NCBI RefSeq assembly: GCF_000213975.1
Contig: NZ_GL892076.1
Coordinates: 1,313,268 to 1,377,267, forward strand
Length of the DNA stretch: 64,000 nucleotides
Direction: 5' to 3'
DNA from: Centipeda periodontii DSM 2778
Lineage (GTDB): Bacteria; Bacillota; Negativicutes; Selenomonadales; Selenomonadaceae
A model generated the notes under the pieces. That model was not told the origin of the DNA and did not search any database. It saw only the letters and a list, made by a program, of their open reading frames with translations. The position numbers and the translations under genes are program-made. This document shows positions 57,258 through 64,000 of this stretch, one piece after another (position 1 is the first letter of the stretch; each line of letters opens with the position of its first letter).

Positions 57258-57832
57258 TGACGCAGGAGGAAGTGCGTGCACTGCTCGTTCAGACGGGTGC
57301 GATTATGGACGGTCATTTTTTGCTGACATCGGGGCTGCACAGCCCACATTATGTAGAGAAGTTCAATGTGCTCCAGCATCCGAAATACACGCAGCAGCTC
57401 TGTGAGGCAATGGCGGAGAAGTTCAAAGACGCGGAGATCGAAACGGTGGTCGGTCCCGTGACGGGCGGCATCCTACTCGCGCATGAGACGGGCAAGGCAC
57501 TCGGGACGCGCGCGATTTTCACCGAGCGTGTGGATGGAAAAATGACATTCCGGCGCGGCTTCTCGCTGCATGAGGGGGAGCGCGTACTCATCGTCGAGGA
57601 CATTGTGACAACGGGCGGATCGATCAAGGAAGTGATCGATGTCGTCAAGGCGGCGGGTGCTGTCCCCGTGGCGGTCTCCATGCTTGTTGACCGCAGCGGA
57701 GGCAAGGCGACATTCGGTGACGTGCCCTGTGCGGCGCTTCTCACAATGAATGTGGAAACCTATACGCCGGAGACATGTCCGCTCTGTGCGAAGGGGATTC
57801 CGATGACGAAGCGCGGGCGCACGGGTAAGTAA
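57254..57832 (+). CDS. pyrE: Orotate phosphoribosyltransferase
   Basis: The 192-residue enzyme joins orotate and PRPP to OMP. The PRPP motif is VLIVEDIVTTGGSIKEVIDV (about residues 114-133), and GPVTGGILLAHETGKALG and TERVDGKMTFRRGF are typical. The C-terminus has a CPLC pair (ETCPLCAKGIPMTKRG), seen in one PyrE subgroup. Two ATGs lie in tandem at 57254 and 57257; the first overlaps the pyrF stop. Confidence 0.95.
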   Translation: MMTQEEVRALLVQTGAIMDGHFLLTSGLHSPHYVEKFNVLQHPKYTQQLCEAMAEKFKDAEIETVVGPVTGGILLAHETGKALGTRAIFTERVDGKMTFRRGFSLHEGERVLIVEDIVTTGGSIKEVIDVVKAAGAVPVAVSMLVDRSGGKATFGDVPCAALLTMNVETYTPETCPLCAKGIPMTKRGRTGK

Positions 57833-57838
57833 ACGGCG

Positions 57839-58546
57839 ATGGCTGAGGATTTTACAGAGAAAATTGACGAGGCGCTTGCCCAGTGGACGGTGCTTGACGA
57901 ACTTCCCGCCGAAATTGAGGGCTTTGTCCTCTCAAAGGGGCGGCACGTGAACGAGGCGCAGTATGATTTCTTTCGCTACGATCATGCGGCAGAGCACCGT
58001 GCCGTCATCGGTTTCTACGATGCACCGACGACATCGTACAAACTGCGTGTTGAAATCGGTGTGGTGAGCTTTGCCCTGCCGTCCTTTATCTATGGGGACA
58101 TAGCAACGTTTGGCAAGGAGCTGACACGCAACCTGCCGCGCGTGATGACAGAGCTGCACGTGGATGCGCTGGCAACACAGGAACTCCTGCCGGTGCGCGA
58201 GAGTCTTGAAGCATGGGCGTACGGGCAGGAACTGGCGGAGGCATTGGAGGGGTTTGAACTCTTTGTTCGTCCAGCCGCACCTGCGGAGCTGACAAACGGC
58301 TCCTTTCTCATCATTGACTATGTGGACTTTGCGCGGGGCAATGACGTTGGCATTTACTACAACTGTTATCGCAATGAATTTTTTGGTGAGTATCATGTGA
58401 ACCATATGCCGTATGTGAGCTATTCGTTTGATGCGGCGGATCTTGAGGAGCTGGAACAGCGACTGAAACTGCATCTCGTGCGCTATCTGCGCACGGCGCG
58501 CGAGCAGTCGGAGTTGGAAAAGAATGTCGAACAGGAAAGGGCGTAA
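57839..58546 (+). CDS. Protein of unknown function
   Basis: The 235-residue protein has no recognised family, signal peptide or membrane segment. It is acidic, with many aromatic residues (AQYDFFRYDHAAEHRAV, YYNCYRNEFFGEYHVNHMPY), and ends in a helical Glu/Arg-rich tail. It starts six bases after pyrE, with only a weak GTAAG-type ribosome site, and ends three bases before the next start. It is therefore in the same operon. Base composition matches the core genes. Confidence 0.8.
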   Translation: MAEDFTEKIDEALAQWTVLDELPAEIEGFVLSKGRHVNEAQYDFFRYDHAAEHRAVIGFYDAPTTSYKLRVEIGVVSFALPSFIYGDIATFGKELTRNLPRVMTELHVDALATQELLPVRESLEAWAYGQELAEALEGFELFVRPAAPAELTNGSFLIIDYVDFARGNDVGIYYNCYRNEFFGEYHVNHMPYVSYSFDAADLEELEQRLKLHLVRYLRTAREQSELEKNVEQERA

Positions 58547-58549
58547 GAT

Positions 58550-59782
58550 TTGCAGAGCGATGAGTTAGGCGTGTTGCGCGCGTCTGTAATTGAGCGTGCG
58601 CGCGGGATGTTTGCGTGTATGGACGAAGCCGCTGAGATCAACACGAAGAAGGTCTTGGACGCGATGCGGGAATGCCGCGTCTCGGATGCGCACTTCGGTG
58701 TAAGCGCCGGCTATGCATACAGCGATCTCGGACGTGAGAAGCTGGATGAGCTCTATGCGCGTGTCTTTGGTGCGGAGCGTGCACTCGTGCGGACGCAGTT
58801 CGTTTCGGGGACGCATGCGCTTGCAACGGTGCTGTTCGGCATCCTACGTCCCGGCGATCGGCTTGTCTCGATTATGGGAGCGCCCTACGATACGATGCAG
58901 ACGGTCATCGGCTGGGCGCACGAGAGCGTCGGCTCACTCAAGGAGTTCGGCGTGCTCTACGATGAGCTGCCCATGCAGGACGGGCGCGTTGATCTGGCGG
59001 GCATCGACCGCATCGTGACGGCACGGACAAAGGTGGCGCTCGTTCAGCGCTCGCGCGGATACAGTGAGCGTGAGCCTCTCAGTATCGAGGACATCCGTGC
59101 GGTCAGCGCGCGCATCAAGGCGGCGAATCCAAGCTGTGTTGTATTTGTGGACAACTGCTACGGCGAGTTTGTGGATATCGTCGAGCCAACGGAAATCCCC
59201 ACAGTCGATATTATGGCGGGCTCGCTCATCAAGAACCCGGGCGGCGGACTTGCACCGACGGGCGGCTACATCGCGGGACGCAGCGACCTCGTGGAGATGG
59301 CGTCCTATCGCCTGACGGCGCCGGGGATGGGGGATGAGCTCGGCGCGAGCCTCATCTCGAACCGTCTGCTCTTTCAGGGGCTCTTCCTCGCGCCGCATGT
59401 GGTCGCACAGGCACTCAAGGGCGCGGTGTTCGCCGCAGGCATCTTCGAGGGGCTGGGATGTCATACATTCCCGCGCTTTACGGATGCGCGCAGCGATATC
59501 ATACAGGCGATTGTGCTCGGGGATGCGGAGCGCATGAAGGCGTTCGCACGCGCGATACAGGCGATGTCGCCTGTGGATGCGTTCGCCGCGCCCGAGCCGT
59601 GGGATATGCCGGGCTATGCCGATCAGATTATCATGGCGGCGGGGACGTTCGTGCAGGGCGCATCGATCGAGCTGAGTGCAGATGGCCCCATGCGTGAACC
59701 GTACTGCATCTACCTGCAGGGCGGGCTGACCTTCGAGCACGCCGCACTCGGCGTGATGGCGGCGGCAGAAGCGATCCTGTGA
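58550..59782 (+). CDS. Methionine gamma-lyase family PLP protein
   Basis: The 410-residue protein belongs to the YnbB/'aluminium resistance' branch (COG4100) of PLP enzymes. HFGVSAGYAYSDLGREKLDE and RTQFVSGTHALATVLFG are diagnostic. The PLP aspartate is in VFVDNCYGEFVD and the PLP lysine in GSLIKNPGGGLAPTGGY. The TTG at 58550 has AGGAAAGGG eight bases upstream. The reaction of the branch is poorly defined; C-S lyase activity is inferred from the fold. It is last in the cheR-to-lyase gene string. Confidence 0.9.
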   Translation: MQSDELGVLRASVIERARGMFACMDEAAEINTKKVLDAMRECRVSDAHFGVSAGYAYSDLGREKLDELYARVFGAERALVRTQFVSGTHALATVLFGILRPGDRLVSIMGAPYDTMQTVIGWAHESVGSLKEFGVLYDELPMQDGRVDLAGIDRIVTARTKVALVQRSRGYSEREPLSIEDIRAVSARIKAANPSCVVFVDNCYGEFVDIVEPTEIPTVDIMAGSLIKNPGGGLAPTGGYIAGRSDLVEMASYRLTAPGMGDELGASLISNRLLFQGLFLAPHVVAQALKGAVFAAGIFEGLGCHTFPRFTDARSDIIQAIVLGDAERMKAFARAIQAMSPVDAFAAPEPWDMPGYADQIIMAAGTFVQGASIELSADGPMREPYCIYLQGGLTFEHAALGVMAAAEAIL

Positions 59783-59787
59783 TATGG

Positions 59788-59870
59788 GGTGCCCCCATCG
59801 GCTCCCTGCGTTCGCCACTTACTGACCTGTCTGAGAAGCAAGCCCGAAGGGTGCAGAGAACAACGAAAGA
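59788..59870 (+). repeat. GC-rich dispersed intergenic repeat, copy 2
   Basis: GCCCCCATCGGCTCCCTGCG-TTCGCCACTT closely matches the window's last 50 bases (GCCCCTATCGGCTCGCTGCG-CTCGCCACTT). The rest of the spacer to 59870 has no gene. Confidence 0.5.
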
Positions 59871-59873
59871 CTG

Positions 59874-59922
59874 AGACTGTTGTATGAACCTGAAATGTTT
59901 CGTACAACAGTCTTTTTATTTC
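59874..59922 (+). terminator. Terminator after the PLP lyase, shared-stem family
   Basis: AGACTGTTGTATGAA (59874-59888) pairs with TTCGTACAACAGTCT (59899-59913; one wobble), followed by TTTTATTT. It has the same stem core as the hairpins after mdh. The stretch from 59923 to 60066 is AT-rich, with possible weak -10 elements near 59988-59998, but I cannot assign a confident promoter. Confidence 0.85.
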
Positions 59923-60066
59923 CTCCACAGTTCAGTTTTTCGGATAATTTTATAGATTTGTGGATATTCTTTTGCTGTTTCTTTTCGTATACTATAAATA
60001 ATCAGACGAATATAGTGCGAAAGGATTCGATGCTATCCGAAATAGATGGACTTTGGAGGGGATCAT

Positions 60067-61185
60067 ATGAGCGTAGCGATTCACATCGAGAATGCCGTGA
60101 AGAAGTACGGCGATCTCACGATCATTCCGGGGCTGACGGAGAATATCCGCAACGGTGAGTTCTTTACCCTGCTCGGACCGTCGGGCTGCGGCAAGACGAC
60201 GCTCCTGCGCATGATCGCGGGATTCAACAGCATTGAGGGGGGCGACATCCTCTTCAACGAGCAGCGGATCAATGACATCCCCGCGCACAAGCGGAACATC
60301 GGCATGGTGTTCCAGAGCTACGCGATCTTCCCGCATCTGACGGTGCGGCAGAATGTGGAGTATGGATTGAAGCTGCGCAATGTGCCGAAGGCGGAGATGA
60401 AGGAGAAGGTTGACCGCATTCTCGATGTGGTGCAGATCACGGACTATCAGGATCGTCTGCCCGAACGCCTCTCGGGCGGTCAGCAGCAGCGCGTCGCACT
60501 CGCGCGTGCGATTGTCATTCATCCGAGTGTGCTGCTGATGGACGAACCTCTCTCGAACCTCGACGCGAAACTGCGCATCGAGATGCGCTCCGCGATCCGC
60601 GAGGTGCAGAAGAAGGTCGGCATCACAACGGTCTATGTTACCCACGATCAGGAGGAGGCGCTCTCGATCTCCGACCGCATCGCAGTCATGAACAAGGGCG
60701 AGATCCAGCAGACGGCGCAGCCGCAGACGATCTACGAACGTCCGTGGAATATCTTTGTTTCGACATTTATCGGACACTCGAACCTTTTCTACGGCTGCGT
60801 GAAAAAATCGGGCGGAGAGGCGGCTGTCGTCTTCCGAAACGGCTATGAAATGATGATGGCGAACCTTGGCGAGGAGGCGGAGGACGGCATGGAGGTCGTG
60901 ATCTCCGTGCGTCCCGAGGAGCTTTCGATTCAGGACGACGGTCTGCCGTGCAAGGTGAAGACGAAGGTCTTCCTCGGCAAATACATCAACTACAGTCTCG
61001 ACTTCGATGAGGAAATGATTCTGCCGCATCAGGCGTCGCTCGAGTTCTCACAGGATCTCGGTCATGCGACGCAGCATCTTGAGGTCGGGGACACAGTGCA
61101 TCTACGCCCGAACGTATGGAAGGTGAATATCTTCACGGCAGATGGTTCGCGTAATATCCTGAAGGATGTGGTGCGCTATGAGTAA
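60067..61185 (+). CDS. ABC transporter ATP-binding protein, ferric iron/polyamine type (FbpC-like)
   Basis: The 372-residue ATPase has Walker A GPSGCGKTTLLRMI (about residues 37-50), the Q-loop in VFQSYAIFPHLTV, signature LSGGQQQRVALARA, Walker B VLLMDEPLSNLDAKL and the His-loop VYVTHDQEEAL. The C-terminal TOBE-like part (about 270-365) is typical of the CUT1/iron/polyamine class. GGAGGGG precedes the ATG; an ATG at 60046 would extend it but lacks a site. It energises the permease that follows with an overlap of eight bases. Confidence 0.93.
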   Translation: MSVAIHIENAVKKYGDLTIIPGLTENIRNGEFFTLLGPSGCGKTTLLRMIAGFNSIEGGDILFNEQRINDIPAHKRNIGMVFQSYAIFPHLTVRQNVEYGLKLRNVPKAEMKEKVDRILDVVQITDYQDRLPERLSGGQQQRVALARAIVIHPSVLLMDEPLSNLDAKLRIEMRSAIREVQKKVGITTVYVTHDQEEALSISDRIAVMNKGEIQQTAQPQTIYERPWNIFVSTFIGHSNLFYGCVKKSGGEAAVVFRNGYEMMMANLGEEAEDGMEVVISVRPEELSIQDDGLPCKVKTKVFLGKYINYSLDFDEEMILPHQASLEFSQDLGHATQHLEVGDTVHLRPNVWKVNIFTADGSRNILKDVVRYE

Positions 61186-62830
61186 GAATCTGCGCTGGGA
61201 TTTCTGGACGGGCGTCACGCTTCTCTCCATTGCGGTCTTCGGACTCTTTCTCATCTATCCGCTCTTTTCGCTCTTTGCCTCGGCATTTCAGGATGCCGTG
61301 ACGGGGGAGTTCACACTCTCGCATTTCACGCATTTCTTTGAGCGGAAATACTACTACCAGTCGATGATCAACAGCTTCAGCGTGACGGCATGCGTGACCG
61401 TGCTCGCAATCGTGATCGGCACGGCGCTCGCATACTTCATGACGCTCTATCGTGTGCGTGGGAAGAGCGCACTTGAGATCTGCATTATCATCTCGCTCCT
61501 CTCGCCGCCGTTTATCGGCGCGTACTCGTGGATCCTCATCGGCGGACGCAGCGGCATCCTGACGCAGTGGCTTCAAAATACGTTTCAGTATGAGTTCCCG
61601 TCAATTTACGGGTTCACGGGCATCCTGCTCGTCCTGACGCTCAAGCTCTATCCATTCATCTACCTCTATGCGGCAGGCGCGATGAAGAACATCGACGCGG
61701 CGCTGATCGAGGCGGCGGAAAGCCTCGGGTGCAGCGGTGTCCGCAAGGTGGTGACGGTCATTGTGCCGCTCATCACGCCGACGATTCTCGCGGGCGCGCT
61801 TATGGTCTTTATGAACGCGATGGCGGACTTCGGCACGCCGATGCTGATCGGCGAAGGCTTCAACGTCATGCCGGTCATGATCTACTCGGAGTTCATCAAT
61901 GAGGTCGGTGATCAGGCGAACTTTGCGGCGGCGATGGCAGCGATCATGGTCGTCATCACCTCGACGATCTTCCTGCTGCAAAAATACGTTGTGAGCCGCA
62001 AATCCTTTACGATGAGCTCGCTGCGTCCCATCGAGATGAAGGAGATGAAGGGCGCGGGGAACACACTCATGCACGTCCTGATCTACCTGCTCGTTGCACT
62101 CTCGATGATTCCGCAGCTCGTCGTTATCTACACATCGTTTCTTGAAACACGCGGCGCGGTCTTTACGGGCGGCTATTCACTCGATAGCTATACGACGATA
62201 TTCAGCAGCCTCGGTACGGCGATTTCGAACACCTACCTTTACAGTACGGCTGCGATCCTCGCCATCGTCTTCCTTGGCATGACGGTTGCATATCTCACGA
62301 CACGGCGCAAGAGCGTGCTCACGGACATCATTGACACGCTCACGATGTTTCCGTATATTATTCCCGGTTCGGTGCTTGGCATCACGCTCCTGCTCGCGTT
62401 CAATGATGAGCCGATCCTCCTTTCGGGAACGGCGCTCATCATCATTATCTCGCTTGTCATTCGGCGTCTGCCCTACACGCTGCGCTCGAGCTCGGCGATC
62501 CTCTACCAGATCAGTCCGAGCATCGAGGAGGCGTCGATCAGTCTTGGCGCATCACCCCTCAAGACCTTCTTTAAGGTGACGGCGATCATGATGCTGCCCG
62601 GTGTCATGAGTGGGGCGATCCTCTCGTGGATCACGGCGATCAACGAACTCAGTTCCTCGGTCATCCTCTTCACGGGGGCAACGAAGACGATGTCGGTTGC
62701 GATCTACACCGAGGTCATCCGCGCGAGCTACGGCACTGCGGCGGCACTCTCGACCATCCTCACGCTCACGACGATCGTCGCGATGGTGATCTTCTTCCGC
62801 GTGTCGGGGAGCAAGGATGTCACATTGTAG
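61178..62830 (+). CDS. ABC transporter permease, fused two-domain iron type (FbpB-like)
   Basis: The 550-residue protein has about twelve membrane segments in two homologous halves. Each carries an EAA loop contacting the ATPase: EAAESLGCSGVRKVV in the first half and EEASISLGASPLKTFF in the second. Single-chain duplicated permeases of this size are usual for ferric iron (FbpB/SfuB) importers. The ATG at 61178 overlaps the ATPase gene; an ATG at 61166 would add four residues. Confidence 0.92.
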   Translation: MSKNLRWDFWTGVTLLSIAVFGLFLIYPLFSLFASAFQDAVTGEFTLSHFTHFFERKYYYQSMINSFSVTACVTVLAIVIGTALAYFMTLYRVRGKSALEICIIISLLSPPFIGAYSWILIGGRSGILTQWLQNTFQYEFPSIYGFTGILLVLTLKLYPFIYLYAAGAMKNIDAALIEAAESLGCSGVRKVVTVIVPLITPTILAGALMVFMNAMADFGTPMLIGEGFNVMPVMIYSEFINEVGDQANFAAAMAAIMVVITSTIFLLQKYVVSRKSFTMSSLRPIEMKEMKGAGNTLMHVLIYLLVALSMIPQLVVIYTSFLETRGAVFTGGYSLDSYTTIFSSLGTAISNTYLYSTAAILAIVFLGMTVAYLTTRRKSVLTDIIDTLTMFPYIIPGSVLGITLLLAFNDEPILLSGTALIIIISLVIRRLPYTLRSSSAILYQISPSIEEASISLGASPLKTFFKVTAIMMLPGVMSGAILSWITAINELSSSVILFTGATKTMSVAIYTEVIRASYGTAAALSTILTLTTIVAMVIFFRVSGSKDVTL

Positions 62831-62893
62831 ACGAGGTGTTCTCAGGCAAATGCCTTTTGCATAGATGTCTTTTTGTTCAAAGGAGGTCTTTTC

Positions 62894-63922
62894 ATGAAAC
62901 TCAAGAAAATGTTTGCCGTCCTTGCCGCATCGCTGATGCTGGGCGGCGCCCTCAGCGGCTGCGGCGGGGGAGAAAAACAGGCGGCAGCGGACGACAATTC
63001 GCTCGTCATCTACTGCCCGCACCCGTTGGCGTTCATCAATCCCCTCGTCGAGGAGTTTGAGAAGCAGAGTGGCGTGAAGGTCGAAGTCATCGCGGCGGGC
63101 ACGGGCGAACTCTTAAAGCGCGTTGAGTCCGAGAAGGCAAACCCGCTCGGCGATATCTTCTGGGGCGGCTCGCTGAACACAATGAAGCCGAAGGCGGATC
63201 TCTTCGAGAACTATACCTCGGTGAACGAGGATCACATTCAGGCAGCGTTCAAGAACACCGAGGGACCGATGACGCGCTTCACGGACATCCCGAGCGTCAT
63301 CATGATCAATACGAATCTCCTCGGCGATGTGAAGGTCGAGGGCTATGAGGATCTCCTGAACCCTGCACTCAAGGGAAAGATCGCATTTGCCGATCCGTCG
63401 AAGTCCTCCTCGTCCTACGAGCACCTCATCAACATGCTCTATGCAATGGGCAACGGCGATCCCGACAAGGGGTGGGACTATGTGGAAAAGTTCTGCCGCA
63501 ACCTCGACGGCAAGCTGCTCTCCGGCTCGTCTGCGGTCTACAAGGGCGTTGCGGATGGTGAGTATGCCGTGGGTCTTACGTTTGAAGAGGGCGGTGCGAA
63601 GTACGTCGCGGACGGCGCACCCGTGAAGCTCGTCTACATGAAGGAAGGCGTCATCTCAAAGCCCGACGGTATCTACATCATCAAGAATGCAAAGCACATG
63701 GCGAACGCGAAGAAGTTCATCGACTTCATCACGAGCAAGGAGGCGCAGAGCATCATTACGGCACAGCTCCACCGCCGCTCCGTGCGTGACGACGTGGATG
63801 CGCCGGTCGGACTCCTGCCGAAGGATCAGATCAAGATCATCGACGATGAGGAGCAGGTGGTCGAGAAGAACAAGAAGGCATGGCTCGACAAGTTCAAGGA
63901 TATCTTTACGAGCGTACAGTAA
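62894..63922 (+). CDS. Iron-type ABC transporter substrate-binding lipoprotein (FbpA-like)
   Basis: The 342-residue protein begins with a lipoprotein signal (AASLMLGGALSGCGGGEKQA; lipobox LSGC). The fold of extracellular binding protein family 1/FbpA follows: LVIYCPHPLAFINPLVEEFE, GDIFWGGSLNTM, KIAFADPSKSSSSYEHL and VGLTFEEGGAKYVADG. The ligand is probably ferric iron, but phosphonate- or putrescine-like ligands are possible in this class. AAAGGAGGTC precedes the ATG at 62894. It is the last gene of the set, whereas the binding protein is usually first. Confidence 0.92.
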   Translation: MKLKKMFAVLAASLMLGGALSGCGGGEKQAAADDNSLVIYCPHPLAFINPLVEEFEKQSGVKVEVIAAGTGELLKRVESEKANPLGDIFWGGSLNTMKPKADLFENYTSVNEDHIQAAFKNTEGPMTRFTDIPSVIMINTNLLGDVKVEGYEDLLNPALKGKIAFADPSKSSSSYEHLINMLYAMGNGDPDKGWDYVEKFCRNLDGKLLSGSSAVYKGVADGEYAVGLTFEEGGAKYVADGAPVKLVYMKEGVISKPDGIYIIKNAKHMANAKKFIDFITSKEAQSIITAQLHRRSVRDDVDAPVGLLPKDQIKIIDDEEQVVEKNKKAWLDKFKDIFTSVQ

Positions 63923-63933
63923 TACGCAATACA

Positions 63934-64000
63934 ATGGGGCTGTTGCATGAACGCCCCTATCGGCTCGCTGCGCTCGCCACTTCCCCCGCTCTGGCGGGGG
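63934..64000 (+). repeat. Shared-stem half-site and dispersed repeat, copy 3 (runs off the window)
   Basis: GGGGCTGTTGCATGAA (from about 63936) has the same core as the hairpin family, but instead of the second arm it runs into CGCCCCTATCGGCTCGCTGC, the same repeat as at 59788. The closing arm may lie beyond the window. Confidence 0.5.

Overview
The window is a gene-dense, roughly 57% GC chromosome segment. Gene order and content point to a Gram-negative-type Firmicute of the Negativicutes, most likely Selenomonas or a close relative (inference; no 16S gene is present). The clues are Firmicute-like modules (PyrK/PyrD type 1B, PyrR-type attenuator, ComEA/ComEC/DprA, TrmFO, HslVU, GreA-LysS) next to genes that only make sense with an outer membrane (a two-partner secretion exoprotein and its outer-membrane transporter).

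Layout. 1-7.8 kb: tgt (3' end), yajC, 5-formyl-THF cyclo-ligase, secD, secF, recJ and rel, all on +. 7.8-21.1 kb: a minus-strand accessory island with a CdiA/FhaB-like two-partner secretion locus. It holds the large exoprotein gene, an ISL3-family insertion, a 4-TM protein, an orphan exoprotein 3' module with its own variable C-terminus, two small membrane-anchored proteins, and the TpsB transporter. 21.2-29.7 kb: the pyrimidine operon pyrB-pyrC-carA-carB-pyrK-pyrD behind a PyrR-type attenuator. 29.8-30.2 kb: RNase P RNA. 30.2-43.3 kb: NlpC/P60 hydrolase, dprA, topA, trmFO, hslV, hslU, rarA, speD, comEA, comEC. 43.3-52.6 kb: HAD phosphatase, tRNA-Pro, M18 peptidase, dtd, M29 peptidase, a secreted protein of unknown function, YitT protein, MBL hydrolase, cyclophilin, GIY-YIG protein, greA, lysS. 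52.6-64 kb: tRNA-Tyr, tRNA-Met, mdh, hsp20, cheR, a degenerate PaaK-like gene, pyrF, pyrE, an unknown gene, a PLP lyase, and an iron-type ABC transporter (ATPase, permease, binding lipoprotein).

The most interesting region is the 7.8-21.1 kb island. It looks like a contact-dependent-inhibition or polymorphic-toxin locus caught in decay and diversification. The exoprotein has one in-frame TGA after its TPS secretion domain. The transporter carries an out-of-frame deletion of the start of its barrel. A transposase with an internal deletion sits behind the toxin end. About 1.4 kb of the exoprotein 3' region is duplicated as an orphan module. The two copies agree up to a shared SGTKWN motif and then diverge completely into different C-terminal domains, each followed by small AT-rich genes that are candidate immunity proteins.

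Pyrimidine synthesis is split: the first four steps are in the 21-30 kb operon and the last two (pyrF, pyrE) at 56.5 kb. Several transcription units end in hairpins that share a stem core of the form CTGTTGYAYGAA, a recurring terminator family.
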